64,000 bases of DNA, taken from the NCBI RefSeq assembly GCF_020026305.1, contig NZ_CP075691.1, positions 1,116,001 to 1,180,000 on the forward strand, written 5' to 3'. The notes under the pieces were generated by a model. The model searched no databases and was not told the DNA's origin. It was given only the letters and a program-made list of their open reading frames with translations. A program made the position numbers and the translations under genes. This stretch comes from Streptomyces sp. 135 (GTDB taxonomy: Bacteria > Actinomycetota > Actinomycetes > Streptomycetales > Streptomycetaceae). Positions 34,527 to 43,898 of the stretch are shown here, piece by piece; the stretch's first letter is position 1, and each line of letters opens with the position of its first letter.

Positions 34527-35498
34527 CTATCGGCCCCCGCACGACGTCTCGGCGAGGGCCTCGAACTCGTCGTCGGTGGGCTTGTACTGCTGCTCGTAGC
34601 CGGCGACGCGTTCGGTGATGCTGCGGAAGTACACCTGGAAGGTCAGCGTCCACTGGGTGTCGAGGAAGCGCTTCAGGGCGCCGTTCAGCTTGCGGCAGTC
34701 CTCCTTGTGGCCCTCGCGCAGGCCGATGCCGTAGAACTGCTGCTTCTTCACCGTGATGTTCCGTACGACCTTGACGTCGTCGGCGTACCGCGGATCCTGC
34801 GCGAAGCCTTCAAGGATGATCTTGTCCGTCCAGACGGCGTCGAAGTTCCCCCCGATCAGCTCTTTGACGCAGGTCTTGTAGCTGTTGCGGCGTACGACGT
34901 CCACGTTGGGCCCCAGCGCCTCACGGACCGCCTTCTTCGCCTTCTCGTCCGTCTCGCTCTTGGGGTCGCCGGTGGAGCCGTACACGCTGCACACTTTCTT
35001 GCCGTCGACGTCCGCCAGCCGATTGATGCCGCTCTCGTCCTCACGCACGAGCACGCCCTGATAGGTCTTCAAGTAGGGGGCGGTGAAGTCGATCTCCTTG
35101 TCGCGCGGCGCGGTGATGGAGTACGTGGCGATCACCAGGTCCATGCTGCGTTCGCGCAGGACCTTCTCGCGGTTGCGGGACTGCACGTCCCAGTCGGCCG
35201 CCCTGAAGCCGAGGTCGGTGCCGAGGAACTGCACCAACCGCGCCTCGAATCCCGCGAAGTCGTCGTCCTCCTCCCTGAGCGTGCTGAAGCCGGGCTGCCC
35301 CTTCTTCACCGCGATGTTCAGCGTCTCCTTGTCGAACAGCGAGGGGCGCCCGCCCCCGTCCGGGCCCGCGGAGCGGGTCGGCGACGCGGTGCCCGTGCCG
35401 CCCCCGCCGTCGGATCCGCCGCCGCACGCGGCGGCAAGGGAGAGGGCGAGGACGCACGCGGCGGTGACGAGGCGGCGGCTTGGCGCTTGGCGGGGCAT
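34527..35498 (-). CDS. Amino-acid (glutamate-type) ABC substrate-binding lipoprotein
   Basis: This 323-residue lipoprotein has a signal peptide with the lipobox LAAAC and then a Gly/Ser-rich linker. The type-2 periplasmic binding fold shows LNIAVKKGQPGFSTL, FEARLVQFLGTDLGF, MDLVIATYSITAPRDKEIDFTAPYL and GGNFDAVWTDKIIL. These motifs match GluB-like polar amino acid binding proteins. No permease or ATPase gene adjoins, so it may serve a distant transporter or act as a sensor. It lies 16 bp downstream of the membrane protein gene in the same direction. Confidence 0.88.
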   Translation of the reverse strand: MPRQAPSRRLVTAACVLALSLAAACGGGSDGGGGTGTASPTRSAGPDGGGRPSLFDKETLNIAVKKGQPGFSTLREEDDDFAGFEARLVQFLGTDLGFRAADWDVQSRNREKVLRERSMDLVIATYSITAPRDKEIDFTAPYLKTYQGVLVREDESGINRLADVDGKKVCSVYGSTGDPKSETDEKAKKAVREALGPNVDVVRRNSYKTCVKELIGGNFDAVWTDKIILEGFAQDPRYADDVKVVRNITVKKQQFYGIGLREGHKEDCRKLNGALKRFLDTQWTLTFQVYFRSITERVAGYEQQYKPTDDEFEALAETSCGGR

Positions 35499-35514
35499 GA
35501 CACTCTCCTTGGAC

Positions 35515-36234
35515 TTACCGGCGGTACTCCGCCTTCTCCAGCGTGAGCTCGACCCGGCAGTCCGCGCTGCCGACGAGTTGGAGGTCGACCGCGACCTCGG
35601 GTCCGGGATCGGCGAGCGCGAGGGTGGTGGTGAGCGTCTCCTCCAGGGCGACGGGCGCCTTGGCCTCGATGTCGCCGCCCAGGAACCCCAGCTTGCCCAT
35701 GCGCAGGCAGGGCGACGCGCCGGCCACGCTGTCCCGCGCCGTGAACGTCAGCCGCAGCCGCTTCTTGTCCCCCGGATCGGCGTCCACGACGAGCCCCACC
35801 GTGGCGTCGGCGGCGATCGTGTCCCCGTTCAGACGCGCGTCGCCCGACACGTTCTCGGGCCGGGCCGCGAGGAACCACCACGCGGCGCCCCCGACGAGCG
35901 CGACGACGAGGAACGCGGCGAGGAACGCCAGCAGGTGCTGCGTGACCTCCTGCCGCTCGTCCCGACGCGCGTAGAGCGTCATCGCGGATACGTACGCGAT
36001 GAAACCGCCGCCCGCGAACGTGAGAGCGGTCGCCGAGTCGCCGATGCTCACGATGGCGATCGCGACACCGACGAGGGTCAGCATCAGCACCAGGTGCACG
36101 ACGAAGAGCACCGAGAAGTAACGCCTGCCCTCGGGATCCGGCGCTCCGGTGTCGGCGCTGGTGTCCGTGTCGGCGCCGGCCTCAGGTCGGGCCGGCTCGG
36201 CGTCCGGGCGGACGGGTTTCGACTCCGCGGCCAA
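35515..36234 (-). CDS. Membrane protein of unknown function
   Basis: This 239-residue protein has a Pro/Asp-rich cytoplasmic N-terminus, then about four hydrophobic segments (YFSVLFVVHLVLMLTLVGVAI, ALTFAGGGFIAYVSAMTLYA, LLAFLAAFLVVALVGGAAWWFL) and a C-terminal domain of about 110 residues outside the membrane, predicted mostly beta strand, with two cysteines (SPC and ADC) that could form a disulfide. I recognise no family. It precedes the glutamate-type binding protein gene by 16 bp, so they may act together. Confidence 0.75.
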   Translation of the reverse strand: MAAESKPVRPDAEPARPEAGADTDTSADTGAPDPEGRRYFSVLFVVHLVLMLTLVGVAIAIVSIGDSATALTFAGGGFIAYVSAMTLYARRDERQEVTQHLLAFLAAFLVVALVGGAAWWFLAARPENVSGDARLNGDTIAADATVGLVVDADPGDKKRLRLTFTARDSVAGASPCLRMGKLGFLGGDIEAKAPVALEETLTTTLALADPGPEVAVDLQLVGSADCRVELTLEKAEYRR

Positions 36235-36383
36235 GTGGCGCCCTCCCCCGCGCGAGTGGTGCGTGTGGAGGGCAAGGATGCCACAGAGAGTGATGCGAAG
36301 GACATCAACTTACGTAGGAGCGCCGCGAGTTCGGGAAACTCCCCGCTGGTGACCGTCCACTCGGATCACGTGGGTCCCATGGG

Positions 36384-36767
36384 TCACTCGGGAATGGCCG
36401 CCAGCGTGAAGGAGTGGCCCGCCGGGTCGGAGTACGTACGCGTGTCCCGCGGCCCGTTGTTGTTCTTGGTGTCCACCGGGCGCGCCCCGAGGCCGACCGC
36501 CTCACGCTCCGCCTCGTCCATGTCGTGCCGGGCGACCATGATCCGCACGTGCGCCTGCTGCGAGTCCTCGGGGCGGGGCCAGCTCGGCGGGATGTAGTCG
36601 CGCTCCCTGTGCACGGCGAGGCAGACCCCCGACTCGTTCGTGATCTCCACGTAGTCGGGGTCCTTGCTCAACCGGACCTCCGCGCCGAGGAGTCCCGCGT
36701 AGAACTCGGCCAGGGCCTCGGGCTCGGAGCAGTCCAGTACGAGCACGGCGTTCTTGTGGACGGTCAT
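36384..36767 (-). CDS. VOC family protein (glyoxalase/bleomycin resistance fold)
   Basis: This 127-residue protein has two VOC modules: NAVLVLDCSEPEALAEFYAGLLGAEV and VHRERDYIPPSWPRPED in the first half, HVRIMVARHDMDEAEREAVGLGARPV and TYSDPAGHSFTLAAI in the second. The catalytic role is unknown. A TATA-poor gap of 149 bp separates it from the membrane protein gene downstream on the same strand. It diverges from the WhiB gene. Confidence 0.9.
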   Translation of the reverse strand: MTVHKNAVLVLDCSEPEALAEFYAGLLGAEVRLSKDPDYVEITNESGVCLAVHRERDYIPPSWPRPEDSQQAHVRIMVARHDMDEAEREAVGLGARPVDTKNNNGPRDTRTYSDPAGHSFTLAAIPE

Positions 36768-36875
36768 GGTGTGCGGGTCCCCCGTGCCCGCCCCGCCAAA
36801 CGGGGCGCACGCGGGGCCACTTGGCGGGCCGGGGGCGCGCGGGGCGGGCTACCCGGAAGTTTTCGTTCCGCCCCC

Positions 36876-37130
36876 ATGGGCACTCGGGCGCCCATGGAGT
36901 GGTTGCAGAGGGCTGCCTGCGTCGACGAGGATCCGGACCTCTTCTTTCCCGTCGGTACGACAGGCCCCGCGATAAGAGATCTCGCCGCCGCCAAACGTGT
37001 CTGCGCCCGCTGCCCGGTGAGCGGCGAGTGTCTGGCGTGGGCGCTCAGGACCGGTCAGACGGCCGGCGTGTGGGGCGGCACCTGCGAGGAGGAACGGGCG
37101 GCCCTGCGCCGCGCTGACCTCACCGCCTGA
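36876..37130 (+). CDS. WhiB-like iron-sulfur regulator
   Basis: This 84-residue protein has the WhiB layout: RAACVDEDPDLFFPVG, then RVCARCPVSGECLAWAL giving C-x(n)-C-x2-C-x5-C for a 4Fe-4S cluster, then the beta turn GVWGGTCEEE and a basic tail for DNA contact. WhiB-like proteins act with the principal sigma factor and sense redox or nitric oxide. The start may be ATG 36876 or 36894. An inverted repeat CGGAA-N7-TTCCG (36854-36870) lies just upstream and may be regulatory. Its end overlaps the convergent binding-protein gene by 11 bp. Confidence 0.93.
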   Translation: MGTRAPMEWLQRAACVDEDPDLFFPVGTTGPAIRDLAAAKRVCARCPVSGECLAWALRTGQTAGVWGGTCEEERAALRRADLTA

Positions 37131-37944
37131 CGGTCCACTCGTCCTCGTACTTCGCGTACGTCCCGTCATGCTTCGCGAGGTGCACGAACTGGTCGACGTA
37201 CTCCTTGAACTCCTCGTCCCCGCGCGGCGTCGCGTACGCCTTCTCCGAGAAGGTGAAGGGCTTGTCGGGGTGGAGGGCGCAGAGTTCGGGGTGGATCCTC
37301 GACTGGTAGAGCGTCTCGCTCGCGTCCGTCATCATGACGTCCGCGCGCCCGTCGATGATCTCCTGGAAGATCGTGGTGTTCTCGGGATGCAGCCTGATCG
37401 TCGCCTGCTTGATGCTCGCCCGGGTGAACTCCTCGTTCGTACCACCGGGGTTGACGACGACCCGCACGCCCTTCTTGTCGATGTCCTTCAGCGTGCCCGC
37501 GCCGAACCGGTCCTTGTCCGCGCAGCGCACGATCGGCGTCTTGCCGTCCTCGCGCGTCGGTTCGCTGAAGTAGACCTGGCGGGCGCGCGCCGGCGTGATC
37601 GAGACGCCGCCGACACCGATGTCGCAGCGGCGCGCGGCGACGTCCCCGGTGAGGTCCGCCCACGTCGTCGCGGTGAACCTCGGCTCGGCGTCGAGGCTCT
37701 TCGCGAGGTCGCGCGCCATCTCGATGTCCACGCCGCTGTACGTCCTGCCGGCGGGGTCCAGTTTCGTGAAGGGCGCGTAGTCACCGGTCGTGCAGACCTT
37801 CAGGACGCCCCTTTTCGGCACGGCGTCCAAGAGGCTGCCCAGGTAGGGGCGTTCCGGTCGCTTGGCCGCGCCCGGCGACGTGGGCGCGGCGGCGGTGACG
37901 GCCAGCAGACAGGCGAGGGCGGACAGAGTGGCGGCACGCTTCAC
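37120..37944 (-). CDS. Transporter substrate-binding protein, family 3 (cyclohexadienyl dehydratase-like)
   Basis: This secreted protein of 274 residues has a signal peptide (KRAATLSALACLLAVTAAAPTSPGAA) and a type-2 periplasmic binding fold: GVLKVCTTGDYAPFTKLD, SGVDIEMARDLAKSL, RCDIGVGGVSITPARARQVYFSEP and GRADVMMTDASETLYQS. This set recalls amino acid binding proteins and periplasmic cyclohexadienyl dehydratases, which share the fold. GTG 37944 follows AAAGGA; a longer frame upstream lacks a ribosome site. No transporter genes adjoin. Confidence 0.88.
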   Translation of the reverse strand: MKRAATLSALACLLAVTAAAPTSPGAAKRPERPYLGSLLDAVPKRGVLKVCTTGDYAPFTKLDPAGRTYSGVDIEMARDLAKSLDAEPRFTATTWADLTGDVAARRCDIGVGGVSITPARARQVYFSEPTREDGKTPIVRCADKDRFGAGTLKDIDKKGVRVVVNPGGTNEEFTRASIKQATIRLHPENTTIFQEIIDGRADVMMTDASETLYQSRIHPELCALHPDKPFTFSEKAYATPRGDEEFKEYVDQFVHLAKHDGTYAKYEDEWTVRR

Positions 37945-38023
37945 GGGGGGGTCCTTTGCGCTGCGGGCGGGCGGCTCGAAGGGATCACCCTCGCAGACCC
38001 GATCCGCCGCCTGCACCCCCTTC

Positions 38024-39601
38024 TCACCCTGCGAGCGGTGCCAGGACGACCGGCGTCAGGTCCGGACCCTCACCCGCGTCGTACGCGTCCTCGTCGAACG
38101 GGTAGAGCGGCCGTGCCACCCGGTGGTGCCCGAGGCGCGGCAGGTCCTGGTCGACTCCGCCGGGGGTGAGGGCGAGCAGCCAGTCGGCCGCCATGTCGTA
38201 CAGCTCCGGCTCCAGATAGCCGATCTTCACCGCCACGATGTCGTACGTACGCGGATCGATGCCGAGGCCGCCCTCCTCGGGGCCCATGAAGTCGGCCAGG
38301 GTGTGGAACGGCTTGCGGCGTTCGACGAGGATCACGGTGAGGCCGCCGGTGCGCACGGCCGCCATGTCGACCCCGCGGTCGTACGCGCCGCCCTCGGCGC
38401 GGTCCTTGCGGTCGGTGGCGCGCTGCAACGCGACGACGGTGCCGGTGAGTTCGTACGGCCCGCCGTGATGCGTGTCGACCTTGCCGCCGACGCTCAGCGT
38501 CACCTGCGCGCCCACGCCCGCCGCGAAGCATTGGGCCACGGCGGCCGGGTCGGTGATGCCGGGGTGGACGGCGGTGACCTTTCCGGTGCGGATCGCGTCG
38601 TGTCCGAGGAGCTTGCGCAGCATGTACGCGAGGTCGCCCGCGCCGCCCGCTGTCGGGTTGTCGCCCGAGTCGCTGATCAGGAAGGGCCGCCTCGTCGAGG
38701 TCACGGCCCGCTCCACGCACTCCTCGGCGGTGCCCGTGGGGCCGACGAAGACGAAGTCGCGGCGCGCGTCCCAGTAGCGGCGGGCGAGCTGGCCGGCCTC
38801 GGTGGCGGCGCGTTCGGCATCGTCACCCGTGACGACGACGGCGGCCTGGCAGCGGGGTTCGTCGGCCCAGGCGTAGCCGACCCAGAGCGCGGCGTCGAGG
38901 ATGCCGGGCAGCCGCTCGATGTCGGCGAGCGAGGCGTAGAGGGACTTGGCGGGTTCCAGGCGGGTGCTGGTCTTCTCGCCGGGGAGGAGGACGGGGATCT
39001 GCACCCAGGCGCGGTGCGGGCGCGTGCCGTCGAGGAGGCAGCGCACGAGGTTGCGGGCGGCGCGCTCGCGGGTCTCCCAGGCGTCCTCGTGCGGGGCGAG
39101 GCGGTGGGCGGTGAGCAGGTCGACGGGCTCGGCGAAGCGGCGCGAGACGTTGCCGTGCAGGTCCATGGCGGCGGAGATCATGGGGCGCCCTGTGCCGTCC
39201 GGGGTGCCCACGGAGTCGAGGGCCGTGCGGACCGCCTCGGTGAGGTCGGCCTCGGCGTCGGTGAGGCCGACGACGCTCATCGCGCCGTGGATGTCGTAGA
39301 CGAGGCCGTCGAGGGGGCCCGCGTTCCGTATGCGCGTGACGAGTTCGTCCTTGAGGGTCAGGTACGACTGTGCCTCCACCGGACCGCCGGGCAGCGAGGT
39401 CGCGTGGAGCAGCGGCACCCATTCGACGGTGGCGGCGAGGTCGGAGCCCGGCTGCGTCCAGGTGTAGCGGTCGAGGAGGTCCTGGCCGCGGGTCCGGCGG
39501 AAGTCGTCCGTGGTGGAGCGGTGCGGGCAGAACGTGGAGGACTCGATGCCGATGCCGCCGATGCCGATGCGCAGGCGGCGGTTGGCGGTGGTGGGGGTCA
39601 T
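38024..39601 (-). CDS. M81 family metallopeptidase (MlrC-like)
   Basis: This 525-residue enzyme matches M81/MlrC peptidases: RIGIGGIGIESSTFCP, GLVYDIHGAMSV and AAMDLHGNVSRR as zinc-binding Asp/His motifs, HRLAPHEDAWETRERAA, and ISDSGDNPTAGGAGD. MlrC is known for cleaving a linearised microcystin, but most members probably act on other peptides. ATG 39601 shares ATGA with the ROK regulator stop, so both genes are coupled. Across the divergent promoter lies a complete oligopeptide importer, which suggests import followed by hydrolysis of a peptide (inference). Confidence 0.92.
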   Translation of the reverse strand: MTPTTANRRLRIGIGGIGIESSTFCPHRSTTDDFRRTRGQDLLDRYTWTQPGSDLAATVEWVPLLHATSLPGGPVEAQSYLTLKDELVTRIRNAGPLDGLVYDIHGAMSVVGLTDAEADLTEAVRTALDSVGTPDGTGRPMISAAMDLHGNVSRRFAEPVDLLTAHRLAPHEDAWETRERAARNLVRCLLDGTRPHRAWVQIPVLLPGEKTSTRLEPAKSLYASLADIERLPGILDAALWVGYAWADEPRCQAAVVVTGDDAERAATEAGQLARRYWDARRDFVFVGPTGTAEECVERAVTSTRRPFLISDSGDNPTAGGAGDLAYMLRKLLGHDAIRTGKVTAVHPGITDPAAVAQCFAAGVGAQVTLSVGGKVDTHHGGPYELTGTVVALQRATDRKDRAEGGAYDRGVDMAAVRTGGLTVILVERRKPFHTLADFMGPEEGGLGIDPRTYDIVAVKIGYLEPELYDMAADWLLALTPGGVDQDLPRLGHHRVARPLYPFDEDAYDAGEGPDLTPVVLAPLAG

Positions 39602-40815
39602 GCGGGTGCGCTCTCTTCCTGGGGGGCACGGGCGGGGTCGGGGGCGGGTCCCGGGAGGGCCGCCGGGGTGGTCGGCAGGTGCCTGCGCAGCGCGGTGAGG
39701 CCCGCGCCGAGAAGGCCCGCGTCGACCCCCGTGACGGTGGTGGTGATCTCCAGGTCGGCCGTGGCGAGGGGCAGGCACCGCTCGTAGAGCACGCCGCGCA
39801 CGGCGGCGACCAGGGGCTCGGCGGTCGCGAGTACGCCGCCGAGCGCCACGGCCTGCGGGTTGAAGAAGTTGACGACGACGGACAGGACGGTGCCGATGTG
39901 CCGTCCCGCGGTGCGGACGAGGGTGGTGGCCCGCGGGTCCCCGTCGGCGACGAGACGCAGCAGGTCGCTCGTGTCGCTCACCTCGACGCCGTGGAGGGCG
40001 AGTTCGCGGATGAGGGCGGCGCCGCTGGCCACGGTCTCCAGGCAGCCGATGTTGCCGCAGCTGCACGGCCGGTCGCCCGCGGCGTCCACGCGGACGTGGC
40101 TGATGTCGCCGGCGCTGCCGTTGGCGCCGTCGTGTGGGCGTCCGGCGGAGATGACGCCGCTGCCGATGCCGCGCCCGGCCTTGACGACGACGAGATGGTC
40201 GAGTTCGGGGCGGGCGACGCGGTGTTCGCCGACGGCCATCATCGTGGCGTCGTTGTCGACGGTGACGGGAAAGCCGAGGCGTTCGGCGAGCACGTCACGC
40301 AGCGGGTAGCGGTGCCAGCCCGGCATGCGGGAGGGGCTCAGGACACGGCCCGTCCCCGGCTGCACGGGCCCGGGGAAGGCGACGCCGAGCGCCCGTACGG
40401 TACGGCCCTCCTCGCGCTGGCGTGTGACGAGCCGGTCGACCTGCCCGCAGAGCCAGTCGACGGCGGACTCGGGGCCCGCGGTGATGTCGTGCGGCAGGTC
40501 GACGGCGTCGCTGACGGTGCCGCCGAGGTCGACCACGCCGAGCCGCGCGTGGTGGCTGCCGAGGTCGGCGGCGACCGCCACGCCTCCGTGCGAGGCGACC
40601 CGCAGCAGCCTGGGCCTGCGGCCGCCGCGGGAGGCGCCCTCGCCGGACTCGGTGAGGAGCCCGGCGTCGACCAGTTCCTGCACCCGCAGGGAGACCGTCG
40701 AGGCGGCGAGACCGAGTTCGCGTACGAGGTCGGCCCGTGACGAGGCCGCCCCCGTGGAGACCAGGTGGACGATGTGCTGTGCCGATCCTGGTTCGCCGAG
40801 TGGTGTTCCGGCCAT
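39598..40815 (-). CDS. ROK family transcriptional regulator
   Basis: This 405-residue protein joins a winged helix (ADLVRELGLAASTVSLRVQELVDAGLL) to a ROK sugar-kinase-like domain: VAADLGSHHARLGVVDLGG, NDATMMAVGEHR, VVVKAGRGIGSGVI, and the zinc motif CSCGNIGCLETVASG. ROK repressors usually sense sugars. It is coupled to the M81 gene and divergent from the oligopeptide importer, which it may control. A palindrome TGTTCG-N13-CGAACA (40896-40920) in the gap is a possible operator. Confidence 0.93.
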   Translation of the reverse strand: MAGTPLGEPGSAQHIVHLVSTGAASSRADLVRELGLAASTVSLRVQELVDAGLLTESGEGASRGGRRPRLLRVASHGGVAVAADLGSHHARLGVVDLGGTVSDAVDLPHDITAGPESAVDWLCGQVDRLVTRQREEGRTVRALGVAFPGPVQPGTGRVLSPSRMPGWHRYPLRDVLAERLGFPVTVDNDATMMAVGEHRVARPELDHLVVVKAGRGIGSGVISAGRPHDGANGSAGDISHVRVDAAGDRPCSCGNIGCLETVASGAALIRELALHGVEVSDTSDLLRLVADGDPRATTLVRTAGRHIGTVLSVVVNFFNPQAVALGGVLATAEPLVAAVRGVLYERCLPLATADLEITTTVTGVDAGLLGAGLTALRRHLPTTPAALPGPAPDPARAPQEESAPA

Positions 40816-40895
40816 GCCGCCCCCAGTTGCTCACCTGTCGTGCGAGGCGCCCCGCACTGTTCTTTCGCGCCGTCCCTACGCGCTGTTCCTCGCGC

Positions 40896-40920
40896 TGTTC
40901 GTTCGTCGCTCGGCCGAACA
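40896..40920. promoter_or_regulatory. Candidate ROK operator
   Basis: TGTTCG (40896-40901) and CGAACA (40915-40920) are inverted with a 13-nt gap, about 80 bp upstream of the ROK start and on the side facing the importer promoter. The arms are short, so chance is not excluded. Confidence 0.35.
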
Positions 40921-40984
40921 CTAGGGCTCATCGAATCAAGTCCGCCACCCCCGCCGGGTTTTCGAGTTCCTGCCGAATGAAGTA

Positions 40985-41014
40985 TTGACTTGTTTTTCCG
41001 GCGCGGCCTAGCGT
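40985..41014 (+). promoter_or_regulatory. Promoter of the oligopeptide importer operon
   Basis: TTGACT (40985-40990) and TAGCGT (41009-41014) are separated by 18 bp and resemble housekeeping-sigma promoters of Streptomyces. The start codon of the binding-protein gene is about 65 bp further on. Confidence 0.5.
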
Positions 41015-41079
41015 TCGGGCGCCGCTCCGTCGTTCTCCGGCACGGAGGCCGGCCCCGTCCCCCTTGGAGGCCCATCGCC

Positions 41080-42942
41080 ATGCGCTCACTCAGGTCCGCG
41101 GCGGCAGCCCTGCTCGTCCTCGCGGCGGCCCTCACCGGCTGCACCCGCGAGGGCGGCCGCATCGACATGGGCCCCACCGGCGGCACTCCGGTCGAAGGCG
41201 GTACGGCGACCATGGCCCTGCCGCCGGCCGCCGCCCCCAACTGGATCTTCCCGATCGGCGCGCCCGGCTACGGCGCCTCGTACAACTACGGCATCCAGTC
41301 CCTGCTGTTCACGCCGGTCTACGACGCCGTGCAGGACAAGGAGAAGGGCGAGCTGACGACGCACGGGCCCGGCACGCTGGGCCTGGAGCCGAGGTACAGC
41401 GACGGCAACAGGACCGTGACGGTGCCGCTGCGCGAGGGCGTGACATGGTCCGACGGCAAGCCGGTCACCGCCCGCGACCTGGAGTTCTGGTTCCGCCTCG
41501 TCAAGGGCAACAAGGCCCAGTGGGGCAGCTATTCGGTCGGCACCATGCCGGACAACGTCAAGCGGTTCGAGACCCTCGACGACCACACCGTGCGGCTGCA
41601 CCTGACCCGCGCCTACAACCCGGACTGGTTCACCGCCAACCAGCTCACGCTCATGCGGGCCCTCCCGCAGCACGCCTGGGACGCGAAGACCGACGGCGGC
41701 AGGATCGGTGACTGGGACCGCACGCCGAAGGGCGCCGAGGCGGTCTTCGCGCGCCTCACGAAGCACGCGAAGAGCCTTGGCTCGTACGGCTCCGACCCGC
41801 TGTGGAAGACGGTCAACGGCCCCTGGAAGCTCGCCGGGTGGCGTGACAGCGGCCAGGTGACGATCGTGCCGAACGAGAAGTTCACCGGCCCGGAGTCCGA
41901 ACGCCCGCACCTGGACAAGGTGGTCTTCAAGCCCTTCACCACGGCCGACTCCGAGTACAACGTGCTGCGCTCCGGCGGCGTCGACTACGGCTACATCCCG
42001 CCGTCGGTGATGGCGCAGAAGGAGAAGTTCGAGAGCAAGGGCTACCGCGTCGACCCGTGGGAGGGCTGGGCGGCGACGTACATCGTCTACAACTTCAACT
42101 CCACCCACGGCGGCCCGCTGATGGGACAGCTCTACATCCGCCGGGCCATGCAGCACCTCGTCGACCAGAAGGCGATGAGCGACGTCATCTGGCAGGGCAG
42201 CGCGACACCGACGCTCGGCCCGGTGCCGGCCACGCCGAAGAGCCAGTACCTCTCCGAGGCCATGGAGAAGAACCGCTATCCGTATGACGTCGACAAGGCC
42301 CGGCGCCTCCTCACCGCGCACGGCTGGCGCGTCGAGGACGGCACCGCCCGCTGCGTACGCCCCGGAACCGGCGAGAACCAGTGCGGCAAGGGCATCGCGA
42401 AGGACACCCCGCTCGAACTGACCCTCCTCTCCCAGTCCGGTTCCACCGAGACGACGAACATGATGCAGGAGCTCAAGTCGTCCCTGTCCAAGGCCGGCAT
42501 CGAACTGACGGTGCGCCGGCAGCCGCTGAACTCGGTCCTCGGCAACTCCGTGCCCTGCACGGCGAAGGACCCCGGCTGCGCATGGGACATGTCCTTCTTC
42601 GGGACCGCCGGCAGCTGGTACTACCCCCTCAACCCGAGCGGCGAGCAGCTCTTCTCCACCGGGGCCTCCGCCAACTTCGGCAACTACAGCGACAAGAAGG
42701 CCGACCGCGTCATCCGGGCCGTGCAGTACTCCCCCGACATGCAGGCCGTCCACGAGTACGGCGAGTACCTCGCCGAGCAGCTTCCGGTGATGTGGATGCC
42801 CAATCCGGCGTACCAGGTCTCGGTCATCCGCAACGACCTGCGCGGCATCGAACAGAACCCGACCGTCACCTTCGCGCCCCAGCACTGGTACTACGTCAAG
42901 AACGCCAAGAAGAGCGGCACGGAGAAGGGAGCCGTGAAGTGA
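41080..42942 (+). CDS. Oligopeptide ABC transporter substrate-binding lipoprotein
   Basis: This family-5 extracellular solute-binding protein of 620 residues has a lipoprotein signal (LVLAAALTGC lipobox). Family features include PVEGGTATMALPPAAAPNWIFP, LREGVTWSDGKPVTARDLEFWF, DDHTVRLHLTRAYNPDW, and PGCAWDMSFFG near the end. It would capture peptides or related ligands outside the cell for the two permeases and fused ATPase that follow. ATG 41080 follows TTGGAGG. Its stop overlaps the permease start (GTGA). No inner frame breaks are seen. Confidence 0.94.
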   Translation: MRSLRSAAAALLVLAAALTGCTREGGRIDMGPTGGTPVEGGTATMALPPAAAPNWIFPIGAPGYGASYNYGIQSLLFTPVYDAVQDKEKGELTTHGPGTLGLEPRYSDGNRTVTVPLREGVTWSDGKPVTARDLEFWFRLVKGNKAQWGSYSVGTMPDNVKRFETLDDHTVRLHLTRAYNPDWFTANQLTLMRALPQHAWDAKTDGGRIGDWDRTPKGAEAVFARLTKHAKSLGSYGSDPLWKTVNGPWKLAGWRDSGQVTIVPNEKFTGPESERPHLDKVVFKPFTTADSEYNVLRSGGVDYGYIPPSVMAQKEKFESKGYRVDPWEGWAATYIVYNFNSTHGGPLMGQLYIRRAMQHLVDQKAMSDVIWQGSATPTLGPVPATPKSQYLSEAMEKNRYPYDVDKARRLLTAHGWRVEDGTARCVRPGTGENQCGKGIAKDTPLELTLLSQSGSTETTNMMQELKSSLSKAGIELTVRRQPLNSVLGNSVPCTAKDPGCAWDMSFFGTAGSWYYPLNPSGEQLFSTGASANFGNYSDKKADRVIRAVQYSPDMQAVHEYGEYLAEQLPVMWMPNPAYQVSVIRNDLRGIEQNPTVTFAPQHWYYVKNAKKSGTEKGAVK

Positions 42943-43898
42943 CCGGCTTCACCGGCTTTCTGGTCAAGCGTTTCCTCCAGGCGATCGTCGTCCTCTTCCT
43001 GGTGTCGGTCATCGTCTTCGTGCTCCTGCACCTCCTGCCGGGCGGCCCGGCCCGCGCCATCCTCGGCCCCAAGGGCACGCCGCAGCAGATCGAGCACTTC
43101 AACCACCAGCAGGGGTTCGACCGTTCACTGCCGACGCAGTACGCGATGTACCTGAAGCGGCTGCTCACCGGCGACCTCGGCGAGTCCTTCAAGCTCAACT
43201 CGCCCGTCCTCGACCTGCTGAAGCAGCGCCTGCCGAAGACGCTGCTCCTGACCGTCCTGTCCACCGTGCTCGCCGTCGTCATCGCCGTCCCGCTCGGCCT
43301 GCTCCAGGCCGTGCGGCGCGGCAAGCCCGCCGACTACGCGCTGACGGGTCTCGCCTTCCTGATGTACGCGACGCCGGTGTTCTTCCTCGGCCTCATCATG
43401 ATCATCCTGTTCGCGCAGGTCATGCCCATCTTCCCGGCGGAGGCACCACAGGGCGAGTCGATCGGTGAACTCCTCGGCGACTCCACCGGGTTGATTCTGC
43501 CGGTGGTCACCATGGCTTTCGGCATCATCGCGATGTTCAGCCGCTACATGCGCTCGGCGGTCCTCGACAACCTCACCGAGGAATACGTCCGCACCGCGAT
43601 GGCCAAGGGCCAGTCGAGCCGCCGCATCATGGTCCGGCACGTCCTGCGCAACGCGCTCATCCCGCTCGCGACCCTCCTCGGCCTCTACCTGCCGACGCTG
43701 TTCAGCGGCGCCCTCGTCGTCGAGTCGATGTTCAACTACCCCGGCATGGGGCTGCTGTTCTGGAACGCGGCACAGGGCTCCGACTTCCCCGTGCTCCTCG
43801 GCGTGACCCTCGTCGTCGGCGTCGCCACCGTCCTCGGCTCCCTGCTCACCGACATCCTGTACGCCGCCCTCGACCCCCGGATACGGAGCGTGGCATGA
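42939..43898 (+). CDS. Oligopeptide ABC transporter permease (DppB type)
   Basis: This 319-residue permease has six transmembrane segments. FLVKRFLQAIVVLFLVSVIVFVLLHLLPGGPA is the typical DppB N-terminus, and EEYVRTAMAKGQSSRRIMVRHVLRNALIPLATLLG contains the EAA loop that contacts the ATPase. GTG 42939 is coupled to the binding-protein stop and its own stop is coupled to the next permease (ATGA). Confidence 0.95.
   Translation: MTGFTGFLVKRFLQAIVVLFLVSVIVFVLLHLLPGGPARAILGPKGTPQQIEHFNHQQGFDRSLPTQYAMYLKRLLTGDLGESFKLNSPVLDLLKQRLPKTLLLTVLSTVLAVVIAVPLGLLQAVRRGKPADYALTGLAFLMYATPVFFLGLIMIILFAQVMPIFPAEAPQGESIGELLGDSTGLILPVVTMAFGIIAMFSRYMRSAVLDNLTEEYVRTAMAKGQSSRRIMVRHVLRNALIPLATLLGLYLPTLFSGALVVESMFNYPGMGLLFWNAAQGSDFPVLLGVTLVVGVATVLGSLLTDILYAALDPRIRSVA

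Noticed and set aside
38024..39601. Microcystin degradation
   Set aside because: M81/MlrC homology alone does not show this; the partner enzymes MlrA and MlrB are absent.
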